Shown: positions 42,263 through 55,096, counted from the first letter of the stretch. The stretch is DNA of 64,000 nt from Mangifera indica (GCF_011075055.1 NC_058151.1:4916251-4980250), one strand, 5' to 3'. Numbers and translations are program-made. Notes: generated from the letters alone by a model not told the origin.

Positions 42263-45200
42263 TGGGTTGAGCTGGGTTGGCTTGTCTGGATCCAATAGGA
42301 GTCAAATTGGTTTATTATACTTGAGTATTAAAAATTTAATTTTATATATTATATATTAAATATCTATATATTATATGCTACTGGGTATAAAAAATAAAAT
42401 ATTAATAAAATGATAAAAATATAACAAATATGATATTATATTAAAAAATATTATAAATATTTATAAAAATTAAAAAGTTTTCACTTATATATATCTTTAT
42501 TACATTATTTTTTTTAAAACATATATTAATTTATATTAATAATATATATTATATTATATAATATATTTATTATATCTTATTAATTAAATATATTTTATAA
42601 CATATAATATTTTTTATCTATATTATATATATTATAGTATATATATCATTTATCATTTAATGCTGATAATTATATCCAACTATATTTGATGTTTGTGGGG
42701 GTGAAATTTGTTTGCTGTACTGTCACGAAGATTAGGAACGATTAAAGCATGGGAGTATGGTCATGGATTTGTCTTATTCTATGTTGTCATTTGTGACTTG
42801 TGACTTTATGTTTGTGTTGAGACAATTTATTCATCTCATTATTTTTCCACAAATGTGTCTATCGTTATTTATTTTTTTCCAAATTTTCTATAGAGCAATT
42901 AATATTTTTCATTTTAAGATTTGAGCTTAAAACACGTTTTAACCTATTAAATATATAAATTATACGTTTTATCTAGGGGTTTTTTTGGTAAAAAAATATA
43001 ACTTTGATTCATGTACAAATAATTTAATTACCATACTATCTCTGTAGTACCATTTTTTTCTTTTATTGTCCTTTCCTTTTTTCATCTCTTTCTACCTTTT
43101 TCCTCTATCACCTCTTTTCTCTTTCATTTGCTTCTCTTTTTTCTTTTGTGATACAACCATTTTGGAAGTTTTACTCAAGCTTAATCAATTGAGATACTTC
43201 GCTTATTTGTAAGATTTCTGTAAAGAGAAAATCCTAATAGGTACTCCTTCGGTTCTTGGTTGTATTCAATGAGCAAACCATTAGCAAAAGAGTTGGTGGT
43301 TAGGGCATGTATGATACCTTTTCTTCTTTGTGGAGGATTCAAGATATATACTTTTTTTTTTTTTGTTATGTCTTGTTTTCTTAAGCTTAACATGTACACA
43401 ATTTTTTATTGAATTTGTGCCTTTTTTATTGAATTTGTGCCTTTTGTTACAATGAAATACTTTTGCTTGTTGATGGATCACTATTCTAATTAATTGTTTG
43501 GCTGAACTCACTATATCAAAGAACCTTTCTTTTTTTTCTTCTCAAAGTAAAAGGAAATAAGAAAATAATGGATAATGAGCTAGATCATATGTGAGCAAGA
43601 GCTACATTCTAAAAAAGATCTCATTTGAGTATATGATGTATATGTTTGGAAGATTCATATTAGCTTGGCTTAATTAGCTGAGCCCCTCCCTCTTGTGGGG
43701 TTAGGTCTATGATCCTTGATAGTGTTTAAGCTTTATTGTAGACTTAATGACTGACTAGAAGAAGAGGAGGGCATGAAGATCCTCCCTTACTAATGGATTT
43801 CCCCAACTACAAAGAAAACTTTGAAGAATATAGACATATTCAAGCCATGAGACCTCTTCCTCGCACCTACAACAATTATTTTATTTGTCTCAAAAATGGC
43901 CTCTTATCCACCTAATGAGTAAGTAAAATTCCTAAGGATTGTAGAAAGTGAAATGGGAAGGAAATCTAATTGCCCAAAGAGAAGGGGAGAAAGAAAGGAG
44001 GAAAGGGTACCTTTGCAAAGTGCTCCACCTTTAGCTTGAGGGATCTCACCAACGCCACTTCCTCCTTGAAGCAACAATGGAAAGTTCACAAGGCAAGACA
44101 TATTCTTACTAATTTGCCCTTTTACTGTTTGTATTTTTGTAAGAAAGTTAGATTTAGGGTGGGAAATCTGATTTATGCATTTACAGGGTGGAAGATATTT
44201 TTAGAACAAACATTAGATGAGAAAAATAAAGCACTCCTTTCTATATATTCCATAAACAAGTGGGTAGGCTTTTTTTGTTTTTGTTTTGTTTTTTTATTGA
44301 AATTATACTCCAAAAATGAAACTGAAAAACACTTTCATAGTGCTAGTCAAGAAAGCACGAAAACACTCCTAATTTTATTAAACATAATAATAATTTATAT
44401 CCAGTAATCTTTTAAGTAATTTTATAATTCTGATAATAAAATATTACTTAAAACAAAAACTCCCAAAATGTTATACTAGAGTGTTTATTCCATCATCAAA
44501 TGGATTTTAGCAATTCAAATCAATCCCACATGGACTATTACTTTGATTTAATCTTAATAGTTATTTTTAATATAAGATGATCTTATCATATAAAACAGAA
44601 TAATCTTGATTTTATTTTTCGTATTTGTGTGCTTATCTTACTCATTATATATGATTCTAAGAATAAAATATCTTCTTCCACACATTTTATTGAGAACATT
44701 CATTCATCGTCACGTTTTATATTTAATTATAACACATGCTAATATGAAAATAAATAACAAAAATAAATGATCTAATCTTGCCGAATAAATACAAAATTCT
44801 CTGCGTTTATCATAATCTTATCACTGATAATATATTTGGAATAATGGAAATTTTGCGAACTCGAAATTATTTCCACATGGGCGACTTCATTTTGTAATCA
44901 ATATGAGCATATTGATGGAAAAAGAAGCAAGCCAACCGAGTGGTTCTATTAAACCTTTGAAATTTTGGTGCTTAATTATATGATGCTCAACGAATATTTT
45001 GTCTTGCAAATAAGGATGAGCATGAAGTGGGGAATTTCATGAGTCAGGTGTTGATGTATAATTTAGAGAATCACTTTTAATTATAACATTAAGACCTGGC
45101 TATCAATTTAAAAGATTATCTTAATAAAGAAAAATATTGATAAAAAAAAAATATTATACTTTTAATGGTAAAGTCATATCATACATTGAATATGTATGTA

Positions 45201-46544
45201 TTTTTCAACTTATTTAGATTTGTTTAATATGCTTGTTTAAGTAGAGTTATAGAAGAAAAGCTTATTAGAGTATGGTTCTTAGGAAGATTTGTTGATTGTG
45301 TTGTTAGCCTTATGAGATTAATTTAAGAAAAAAAAACACACATAATCATCATTAATATACGTATTAGGTTTAGTGTTTAATGTTTAAAGATTAGGTGTTC
45401 CTTTATCTTTAATTCAAAATCATTTAATCATATGATACATATATTTGTGTATTCAAAATGGATACACATAATTTTATTGTATATTAGCTTTTATTAACTT
45501 TGAGTATTTTAAATTAACGATAAAATAATATTCAATTAGATAATAATATATTGTCATTAATATATAAAATAGAATTTACTATTAGTAGATATAACTTTAC
45601 TTTTTTTTTTAATTTATCAGTTTAAATTCCTGTAAATATAAAAAGCTTAATGTGGCTAAACAACCTACAAAATTTTGAAAATATTTATAATTTTAATTAA
45701 GCTAATTCAACTTTTAGATAAACCAAATCTAATAAATAAAGACCAAAATAAGCTCAAAGATTTATTTTATCCAAAGATTACTGTTTTTCTGAATGTTAAT
45801 TTATTAACTTTAAAAAACTCAAATATTTATCTCTGTATTAATTTTTTTAGTTATTATCAGAGATAATTGAATGACCACTTTTCAGTTTTTAAATATTTTT
45901 GTTTTTGATAATAACTGAAAAAATTAATAGATAATTATATATTTGAATTTTTTGAAATTAATAAGTGAAAACTTGAAAAAATAAAAATCTTTGAGTGAGA
46001 ATAAGTGCTTTGGCCCCAAAATAAACCTTAATAATAATTCCCTTATGATAAACAGGATCATCTATTTATCAAGATAATTAAAAAACTCAATAGGAAATTG
46101 TGATGATGCAATCGGTGATTTCAAGTCGAAGCTTATTATGTAGAGTGGCCAATGGAGTTAATGTGTGGTCGGTGAATTTGAGGCGGATTGACCCAGTCGG
46201 GGTCGCACCGTGAGAAAGTGATTTGCCGTTCTCCTTCTAAAATTTCAGATAAAGCTTACAACAAAAATCATCGCCACTTCCAGCCACTTGCACATTTTAA
46301 CACGGGAAAACGTGGCTTCGGTCATACCCGACGATCAAATTTTTTGTTTTTACTTCATGCGACACTCTACCAAGGCTGCTATTAGTGCTTTGGTATTTTG
46401 ACCACACATTCATGTTCATACCGACTTTACAGCTGCAAGACATCCTGCAATTCTGAAAATGGAAAAATTAAATTATTTATTTATTTGACTGAATTTACCA
46501 GCCCATATTGGTCTTTTCGTACCTCAGAAACAAAAATATCCTAA
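42263..46544. other. AT-rich intergenic DNA upstream of SIP2
   Basis: No gene that I can support. A 145-codon open frame at 43970-44407 and minus-strand frames at 43181-43511 have no recognisable domain. A worn MITE B-like stretch lies near 45400-45570. The right terminus of a family C MITE is near 46014. At 46090-46400 base composition rises toward 45% G+C, perhaps distal promoter. Confidence 0.5.
45960..46014. mobile_element. Right-end fragment of MULE MITE family C
   Basis: GAGAATAAGTGCTTTGGCC ends at about 46014 and matches the right terminus GGGAATAAGTATTTTGGCC of the 13454 copy and GGGAATAAGTCCTTTGGCC of the 56088 copy. The preceding GTGAAAACTTGAAAAAATAA may be eroded TIR. No left end was found. 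Confidence 0.55.
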
Positions 46545-46689
46545 TTATTTTATGACGTCAAAACAAATGCCTGTGTCTGATCAGATTCCACGTGTCAAGA
46601 TCCAGAAGGATCTAGTTTCGAAAATATGTTCGTTGTTTAACGCTTTACACAATATATAAACCGCAACAATCTCGCCGCTCTACTCACCC
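46545..46689 (+). promoter_or_regulatory. SIP2 promoter: TATA, G-box, CRE-like and HSE-like sites
   Basis: Reading toward the gene: a perfect CRE/TGA palindrome TGACGTCA (near 46553), G-box/ABRE CCACGTGTCA (near 46588), an imperfect heat-shock-like CCAGAAGGATCTAGTTTCGAA stretch (near 46602), and a TATA box CAATATATAAACC (near 46650). This predicts transcription starting around 46680-46695. The site set fits abscisic acid, dehydration or heat control, which is known for raffinose-pathway genes. The assignment is by motif only. Confidence 0.65.
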
Positions 46690-47980
46690 TTCATTGGCTC
46701 AAATTAGCTATTAGTGCATCCCAGGCACTGGTTGGTGCATTTCGCTGTGAATGCACTTCTGTTGAGTGATATTTAAGCTTCAAGTTTTCATTCAATCTCT
46801 CACTCTCGTTCTTCGGAGCTCTCAACGAAGAGTTTCGTCTCCGCTTGTGAAATCTGGTGAGTTTTGGTGGAGAATTTGCTGAATTTTATGAGTATTTTAG
46901 CTTATTCTTCTTGTTGATATTTATCGATGTTTGAGCAAGGCAAGGCGCGTTTCAGGTGCTGAATTAAATTTTGCTTGATTTAAATTAAGCAACGATTTGG
47001 TTGCTTTCTTCACCAGGAAAATTTCGAATTCTGGTTCTAGAGAGTCATCGTTTCTCAGTGATTGAACTCACTAAATGGCGAACTAAAATTCATGAATAAA
47101 CTTCGAAATTTCACGTTAATTCTCAGATCACCTAGATCCGTGATCGCTTCCATGGTTCAACTTTGAAATTTGTTTTTGTTTTTATTTTTTTAATTTAGTC
47201 AAAATAAAATAAAATCCCTTTGGTTTGGGTTCGGTTTCAAAAGTTCATTGTCCTTGTAGACCATCTTAATCGAGAAGACAGACTTTGTTTTATATGCATC
47301 TGGACAATTCTAAACTTTATTTTCTTTTCCATGTATTTTCTTTTTAACTCACCTTTATTTTTCCTTTTTTAAATCCGAATTAATTTTATTATATGTTGGG
47401 TTTAAAAGCTTTCTGTGAAGATAGAGCCCACCAAAACCTTTGTGGTCCACTCACACTTTAATCCTATTTATTTATGCTTCTATTCTTTCCATATAAAATT
47501 ATTTTTATTTCATATTAGTGATTTTTTTAACTGATGTTTTTTTCGCATCAGTGTAGTTTTTGGCACAAAGAAATTCGTGAATTCAAATGTGAGCTAAATT
47601 GAAGATTTCGTGACTTATATTATTTTCATAAAATTACAGGAAAAAGGGAAAATACAGATTAATTAAATTTAGCCGCCTTATTTTTCAGATGTGAACAATA
47701 ATTTGAAACGACAAGCACACGAGTCCAAAAAGAAAACTAATGAAAAACCCAAAATTCACCAATTCGTAACTATTTGCGTCTTTTGACTTGCTGTTGAATA
47801 TGTTTGTGAAGATTGGAGAAGATAACAAGAAAGAAGCGCAAGAAGCTAAAAGCGTCTTGGCGTGTCTGAAATAGCTTCATGAACTTGTATTATGGAACTG
47901 TTAACATAACACAGCTGTAGTTCTTTTCTTTTACACCTTCTATTGGCCGGTCGTCTCATTTTTCCAAAGAGTTGGTGAGA

Positions 47981-48047
47981 ATGCTGAGGACTGCAGTCAC
48001 TGCACCAGTGCAACAGCTGAGGTGGCTCCCTCTTTCATGGAAGACAC
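47981..48047 (+). other. Possible alternative first coding exon of SIP2
   Basis: ATG at 47981 opens a coding-like frame starting MLRTAVTAPVQQLRWLPLSW, basic and without acidic residues. A GT at 48048 leaves phase 1. Joining to the 3' splice site at 48761/48762 continues in frame through VRCST into the SIP2 start MTVTPKI. The VRC|S context resembles chloroplast transit-peptide cleavage sites. The donor (ACAC|GTGGGC) is weak. The open frame itself runs on into the MITE at 48107. This is a hypothesis for a plastid-directed isoform. Confidence 0.3.
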
Positions 48048-48106
48048 GTGGGCATCGCTCTGTTCAAGTTCCACGAATAAGCTTAATCAGAAATTATAAA
48101 CCCTTA

Positions 48107-48559
48107 GGGAGCGTTTGGTTTGGGTAATATTTTATTACTAAAATAAAAAGATTACTTTGAAGATAGATTATTTAGAAGATTATTAAGTATAAATGATTAC
48201 TATGTTTGATAAAATTTGATAAGTATAAATAATTATTGTGTTTGGTTAAAGGTAATAAAAAATTACTAATAAATTATTTTACTTAAATGTCTTTGAATAT
48301 AATTATTTTTAAATATTTTTTATATTATTTATCATATTAATTAAAAATAAATTTATTTTTGTCTAAAAAAATTAATAAATAATAATATAATTATAATAAA
48401 ATCAAGATTATCTTGATAATCTTTAAATACCTAAGGTGAAGGTGATAATCAAATTATTATTTATATTACCTATCACGTTAGTATTGGTAATAGAAAATTA
48501 CTGTAGGGAATAAAATATACATTATAAGGTAATCTTAAAAAACTGGAACCAAACGCTCC
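48107..48559. mobile_element. MITE family A, copy 3, in the SIP2 leader intron
   Basis: Left end GGGAGCGTTTGGTTTGGGTA; right end GGAACCAAACGCTCC, whose reverse complement is GGAGCGTTTGGTTCC. The interior is AT-rich and shares long words with 11928-12265. The left flank ends TTA, but the right flank TTTCTCCC does not give a clean TTA duplication. TIR type and flank suggest PIF/Harbinger, not proven. Confidence 0.78.
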
Positions 48560-48778
48560 TTTCTCCCTTACACAAAATCCACCACACCCCTCCCTACCTT
48601 TATTTTTGCTCTGATTTACCTGTTTTATTGCGGTATGCATTATTTTCATCTTTATTTTCAAGTGGTGTTTGTTGTGTCGATTACTTAGATGGATTTTGTT
48701 TATTAACAAATTATGTTTGTTATTTCATTTGGCTTACGTTACTTACATGATTTGGAGACAGCTGTTAGGTGCTCAACA

Positions 48779-51700
48779 ATGACGGTCACACCTAAGATAT
48801 CTATCAATGATGGGAACCTTGTGGTTCATGGCAAGACCATCCTGACTGGAGTGCCAGATAACATTGTCTTAACTCCGGGTTCTGGTGTTGGGCTGGTTGC
48901 TGGTGCTTTCATTGGTGCCACTGCTTCTCACAGCAAAAGTCTCCATGTTTTTCCCATGGGAGTTTTAGAGTAAGCACTTAAAAGCCAATTTTATAAATTT
49001 GCATAAATTTGTTCTTTTGCAACTGTGAATTGCATATTTGCTCAGTATAAGATTACAGTACTGTTAATTCTTTGTAAGTCTAAATTTTAGGAAATGATTC
49101 ATATAACTCTGCTATTTTCAACATGTAAAATAACCTGTGACGTCAAAAACTAAAGGAATACCTCGAAAATGTTTGTAAGCTGAGAGAAAGGTGTCACAGA
49201 GAGCTCAACCATGGAAAATATTTTGATTTCTCTTGTAATCTTTGGGAAGGGATATACCTGATTGATTGATTAATTGGATTCCAACTAATATCAGGACTGT
49301 TCTTTCTGGTGTGAGTTGATTCTCAGTATAAGTCACATTTATTTATGGAATGGCTCTTGTTCTGTTGCATGTTTAAATCTAATGCTCATCAAGTCACAAT
49401 AGATCAATCTACCAGGTAGAAATTGCATTCACGTAATTATACTCAGCTTAGATGATAGCTTATCATTCCGGTTGGTTAATTTGATAACATTCTTTTTTCT
49501 CCCCTCAGTTTTGTTGCATCAAGGTTACTTTTTATTTTTATTTTTATTTTTATTAATTGTAAGTCAACATGAAATAATTGTGTAGTTAGTATATTCAAAT
49601 TGGCAACTTAGTAATTTGTTTCTTGATTTGACCAATTGGTTCTGTGCTCTTAGCATTCATTCACTTAGTAAGTTTTATAGGAACAAGCAAACTGAATATT
49701 TTAAATTGACTTGCCAAATTACTAATATAATAATATTATACTTCAATTTTGTCAGGGATCTTCGGTTCATGTGTTGCTTTCGATTTAAGTTATGGTGGAT
49801 GACTCAAAGAATGGGAACATGCGGGAAAGATGTACCTTTGGAGACTCAATTCATGCTTGTGGAGAGTAATGATAACACTGAAGGTGATCGAGATGATGCC
49901 TCAACTATCTACACTGTCTTCCTCCCTCTCCTTGAGGGCCAGTTTCGATCAGTTCTGCAAGGCAATGACAAGAATGAGATAGAGATTTGCCTCGAGAGTG
50001 GTGAGTTGATTATGGCACCAAAATGCATATGGTGTAGGCTATAAGCACCCTGCCCGTCATATCATTATCATGCACCATATCCTAATTTATTCAATCCCAT
50101 GTATCCACGTTCATTCAGTCCCGTTTCATCGGCCATTAATGAGGAAGACCAACCATCTAAAGTTCTGTGGTAGAGCTGTCATTGATGTGAACACTGAATG
50201 AGGCTGCAGAAACCAATCAATGACTCTTCCATCCAAATGACTAAAAAAATTGGAGTTAATTGCATTAAAGGAAGGATAGGTAGAACGAGTCGAGTTCGAA
50301 AGAACCGATACGACTTTTTTTGGTGTTCTTTGGTTTTGCAGGAGATAATGCTGTTGAAACCAACCAAGGCCTTTACCTTGTCTACATGCATGCTGGGACA
50401 AATCCTTTTGAAGTCATCAACCAGGCTGTGAAGTGAGTCCTTAACTTTTTCTTCCTTCTGTGGGTGGTTGTATATGTTCTATTGATTTTCTAGTCCAATT
50501 ATTAGACAATTTAAGAGTTTGATTTATTTTGGCAATATATTACACTTTCACGGTTTAGACCTTATCAATGGTAGCTTAACAAGCATTTCCCCATGAAACA
50601 GGGCTGTGGAAAAATATATGCAGACTTTCCTTCACCGAGAGAAGAAGAAGGTTAGAAATATAATTTCTCATTTATTTTTAACTTGTGAACTGCTAGTTAT
50701 TGTTCTTGGTTTGTAGTATCTGATACTGCAGAGGGTTATGTAAATGAATCTGATGATATTTATTTATCTATTGGTAAGTATGATATTTACTTGTTCATTG
50801 TGTGTAGTTGCCTTCTTTTCTTGATTGGTTTGGCTGGTGCACATGGGATGCTTTCTACACTGATGTCACAGCCGAGGGTGTTGAGGAAGGCCTTAAAAGG
50901 TAATATAGAAATGATAGGCTTAAGTCCTGTAGCTTTATTTTATATGAAACTGACTTGTGGAAACATTGACTAGAATGAGAGAATCCCTGAGTAATGTACT
51001 CTTTGTACTGCAGTCTTTCAGCGGGAGGGACTCCTCCAAGGTTTCTGATCATAGATGATGGTTGGCAACAGATTGAAAATAAATCCAAAGAGGAAACTGA
51101 TTGCGTTGTACAAGAGGGAGCACAGTAAGATCTCTTTCTTTCTCTTTAGACAATTTATCTTTTAAAATTTATTTGGATTCTGGAATTGGTGATTAAAGTT
51201 TGTACGAACTGCAATATCCAAAAGTCACCATGTATTAAAGCAGTAGACTGTTGATCTCTATACCCATTTGGACTATGAAATTTTGGGCACCTATTTCCCA
51301 ACTTGTTCTAAAGCAGTGGAATATTGATCCATTCCTCATATAATTTCTTGCAGGTTTGCAAGTAGGCTCACAGGAATCAAAGAGAATGAAAAATTCCAAA
51401 AAAGTGGCCAGAGCAACGGGCAGATCCCTGGCCTGAAGCATGTTGTAGATGAAGCCAAGCAGCACCATGATGTGAAGTTAGTGACCTATATTTATTGTTA
51501 CAATTTTGTGTTTTTTACCACTGTTGGTATATTTTCATATGAATTTCTTGGACACATTCTTTTTATCACATTCCAGGTTCTGCAAAAATAAACTTTCTGA
51601 CTTCCTCTTTTGTAGAATGGGTAATCTGGTATCAATTTAAATTCATTAAGTTGCATATCTCTTGACATTGATTCGTATGCTCTTTCCACTATCTACTCTG

Positions 51701-54196
51701 CAAGTTCAAACTGTATTAAATGAAATTTTTATAACATATACCAAGATTGACATGATATAAGTTCAAATCTTAATGAAACTCTTATTTATTTCAAAGTCAT
51801 TAATTGTTGAAATTTTTGCTACATAACTAGGAATTGAATTTGATATTTGTTCAATATGCTGACAGTATTGGATTTCAAAAACTCATATTTCTATGAGACT
51901 AAAAGTAAACAAATATTTACAATAGACTGCTAGTTCAATTTTGGTTTCTATCCATAAAGTTTGACTTAAAATTTCCTCACCCCTTGTTTTTCTGTTTCCT
52001 CCTGCTGTAGGTATGTGTATGTATGGCATGCTTTGGCTGGTTATTGGGGAGGAGTAAAGCCAGCTGCTGCTGGTATGGAACACTATGACACTGCATTGGC
52101 ATATCCTGTTCAATCTCCAGGTGTGATGGGCAACCAACCTGACATAGTTATGGACAGTCTTGCTGTCCATGGCTTGGGATTGGTGCATCCAAAGAAGGTT
52201 TTCAACTTCTACAATGAGCTCCATGCCTACCTAGCTTCATGTGGAGTGGATGGAGTCAAAGTTGATGTGCAAAACATTATTGAGACCCTTGGTGCTGGCC
52301 ATGGTGGCAGAGTTTCTCTCACCCAAAGCTATGTCCAGGCTTTGGAGGCTTCAATTGCACGGAACTTTACTGACAATGGATGCATTGCTTGCATGTGTCA
52401 TAACACTGATGGAATCTATAGTGCCAAGCAGACAGCTGTGATTAGAGCTTCTGATGACTTTTACCCTCGGGACCCAGCTTCCCACACCATCCACATTTCT
52501 TCTGTCACGTATAACAGTCTTTTCCTTGGGGAATTCATGCAACCTGATTGGGATATGTTCCATGTAAGTAAAGCTTAACCAACTATACTAGCCGTTATTT
52601 TTTATGAAGCCTTCAATTCTGTATAGTTTTAAGTAATGTTGGTAAGTTATGTCAGATTGCGATTTGATTGACCTTCTGTTTTCGTTTGCTTTTAGACTTA
52701 TTGGACTATTGTATTGGAAATAACATTCTCATGCTTGCTAATTAGATGGGTTATAAAGATTAATATAATAAATTACTGATGAAGAAATTTATAATTTGCA
52801 GAGTTTACACCCTGCTGCTGACTATCATGGTGCAGCTCGTGCCATAGGTGGATGTGCAATTTATGTCAGGTACTTTCTAGCTTAACTTGATTGCTTCACA
52901 TATTGCAGCTAATACAACATGTTAAGTTAAAATGTTCTCATGAGATTGTTATCATTCTGTGATGAATGCAGTGATAAGCCAGGCAATCACAACTTTGACC
53001 TGTTAAAGAAGCTGGTACTTCCTGACGGATCAGTTCTACGTGCCCAACTGCCAGGTAGGCCGACACGTGACTGTCTCTTCGCAGATCCGGCCAGAGATGG
53101 AACCAGGTTTGCTACATCTTTCCTTTCTTTTGTTTCATTGAAAATGTGAAACATTAAGAGAAAAACTAATATGGAAAAGGATTTTACAGTTTACTCAAGA
53201 TGTGGAACTTGAACAAATGCTCTGGTGTTGTTGGTGTGTTCAATTGCCAAGGTGCTGGTTGGTGCAAGATTGTGAAGAAAACTCGCATTCATGATGCATC
53301 TCCTGGTACCCTCACTGCATCAGTTTGTGCAACTGATGTTGAAAACATAGCTCAGATTGCTGGTGAAGATTGGAATGGAGATGCTATAGTTTATGCCCAT
53401 AGATCAGGTATTTTCACTGTTCTGAATAACAGTGACCAGGAACAATACTTCATTTATTGTGGGAGCTGAAGCAATTTCTTGTCTGCAGAAGCCTTTGTCA
53501 AGTCTTTTTCTGTAAATATATAACTTTGTGAAAGAGAAAAAGATTACATAGAGGATTAACTTTAGTTAATTGATCTGTTCTTTGATGAAATCTTAATTAT
53601 TACACATTAACGCGTCTTTATTTTGGACCATGCTAAAAGATCTTTAATATATTTTTTATATCAGGGGAGGTTTTACGGTTACCAAAAGGAGCTTCATTGC
53701 CTGTAACCCTTAAAGTTCTCGAGTATGAGCTATTCCATTTCTGTCCACTCAAGGTGAAAATATTTCATTTATTTTTCCAACTTGGTATGCCATCTCTACA
53801 ATGGTTTACTAAATGATCCTCCACATCGTGCAGGAAATTACTTCAAGCATTTCATTTGCATCAATAGGCCTGCTTGACATGTTCAATACAGGAGGTGCCG
53901 TGGAACTGTTTGAAATCCACATGGCTACGGACAAGAAACATGAGCTCTTTGATGGCGAAATTTCCTCAGAAGTTGCCACTTCTCTCAGCGAAAACCTATC
54001 TCCAACTGCCACAATAACTCTCAAGGTTAGGGGATGTGGAAGATTTGGTGCATACTCTTCCCAGCAACCGCTAAAATGCAGAGTGGGGGATGGCGAGACC
54101 GAGTTCACATATGATTCTGCAACTGGATTGGTGACCCTGAATCTCCCAGTACCACAGGAAGAGATGTACAGATGGCTTGTAGAGATCCAAGTTTAA
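48779..54196 (+). CDS. RFS2: SIP2/RFS2-type GH36 galactosyl hydrolase/transferase (seed imbibition protein)
   Basis: Thirteen coding exons: 48779-48969, 49756-50000, 50342-50432, 50602-50650, 50808-50899, 51014-51124, 51354-51476, 52011-52563, 52802-52869, 52972-53106, 53190-53407, 53665-53753, 53834-54196. All introns are GT-AG and phases close exactly, giving 775 residues, the family's usual length. The sequence follows Arabidopsis SIP2 (At3g57520) from [20 protein letters not shown] to the C-terminal [19 protein letters not shown]36 landmarks: [13 protein letters not shown] 196-208, IIDDGWQQ 235-242, GVKVDVQN 382-389 with Asp386 the likely nucleophile, and RASDDFYP 446-453 with Asp449/450 the likely acid/base. 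Family members act on galactinol or raffinose-family oligosaccharides. SIP2-type proteins are reported as alpha-galactosidases acting on raffinose, so true raffinose synthase activity should not be assumed. No signal peptide is seen, so the cytosol is likely. Confidence 0.95.
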
Positions 54197-54376
54197 TAAG
54201 TTTAAGCATTATGATATTAAATAACAACATGATTACTAGAGGATCAACATGTTTAGGAAGTTCAATACAAATGGGAAATGCTGGTGTCATCTGCAATGCC
54301 AAGAAAGACCCCCATTGTATGTGGACAATAATTATGTCTACGCTGCTGCTGCTGTTGTGGTTGTTTCTTTTGCTGT

Positions 54377-54382
54377 AATAAA
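54377..54382 (+). terminator. Poly(A) signal of SIP2
   Basis: AATAAA (within TGTAATAAAAGCGC) lies 181 bases after the stop codon, a usual 3' UTR distance, and is followed by a T-rich stretch. Confidence 0.6.
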
Positions 54383-54729
54383 AGCGCTTTTATCATTCCA
54401 TTACCAATTTTCTTTGATTCCTTTTGACACAGCCGTATGAAAGCTTTAATCTGGTTTGATGACATGCGGCGAGCCAATTACTCAAGGCTCCTCCTTATAT
54501 AAGTTACCGTTAACTTTTTTTTTGGGAAAATTCGTTAAAGTAATGCGTGAAATAGCTTTTGTAACGCATATAAGTTTCTTATGAATAATAGTATTTAGGC
54601 ATATAATTAAAGCAGGAGCTCGCTGGTACCAGCAACTGCATTAGTTTGACATTTCAAGTTGCGAAAAGCACCAAGATTTGGATCAAACATTCAAAAACTT
54701 TGCTTTTTTTTTTTTTTTTTTTCTGGAAT
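54383..54729. other. Short spacer after SIP2
   Basis: No gene. A T-run at 54703-54722 lies at the edge of the copia LTR-like region that follows. Confidence 0.5.
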
Positions 54730-55096
54730 TTTCATGTATGTATGTAGTCAGAAAAGAAGATAACCCTAAAGCCCCTTTGGAGATAGGTCTGAAGGTTAAA
54801 TCGTCAATGACCGTTAGTGATATGGTCTTTTCTCCATGAAATGGTGTTTCAACAATACAATATAGGAACACCAATCATACTAGTACCAAATAGCAAAGTA
54901 AATGAACCAAAACAGGGAAAACTCGAAAATTAGTACAAGATTTCTCATCAGATTCAACCAAAATGGAAGAGGATAGAAAGATTTCAGAAACCTTGATAAA
55001 GCAGAACACCCAGACTCATGAAGCATTATTCAATTGATAATAATCGATTGATAACCCTGGGTTTATATAGCTAGGGTTAAAAAATCTTAACCGACA
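54730..55096 (-). repeat. Probable copia LTR, minus strand
   Basis: On the minus strand it begins TGTCGGTTAAGATTTTTTAA (from 55096 leftward), followed by CTAGCTATATAAACCC, a TATA-like LTR promoter. It directly follows integrase sequence with no RT between, so it is read as the 3' LTR of an internally deleted copia. The partner LTR would lie beyond the CACTA insertion, outside the window. The left edge is approximate. Confidence 0.4.

Larger units (their letters stand above)
46690..48761 (+). other. SIP2 5'-UTR exon (46690-46856) and leader intron (46857-48761)
   Basis: CT-rich leader sequence ends GAAATCTG|GTGAGT, a strong 5' splice site at 46857. A 3' splice site GGAGACAG ends at 48761, 17 bases before the start codon. 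The inferred leader intron is about 1.9 kb. A 4-codon upstream ORF (ATG CAC TTC TGT TGA) is at 46751-46765. The intron includes a family A MITE (48107-48559) and a possible alternative coding exon at 47981. Confidence 0.55.

Noticed and set aside
48713..48778. Upstream in-frame Met at 48713 as the SIP2 start
   Set aside because: It lies before the 3' splice site at 48761 and reads through intron sequence. The family's conserved N-terminus begins at MTVTPKI (48779).
50126..50401. Antisense and alternate-frame ORFs within the SIP2 gene (also at 51883-52224, 52241-52441 and 53809-54108)
   Set aside because: They overlap confirmed SIP2 exons or introns in other frames and have no independent similarity.
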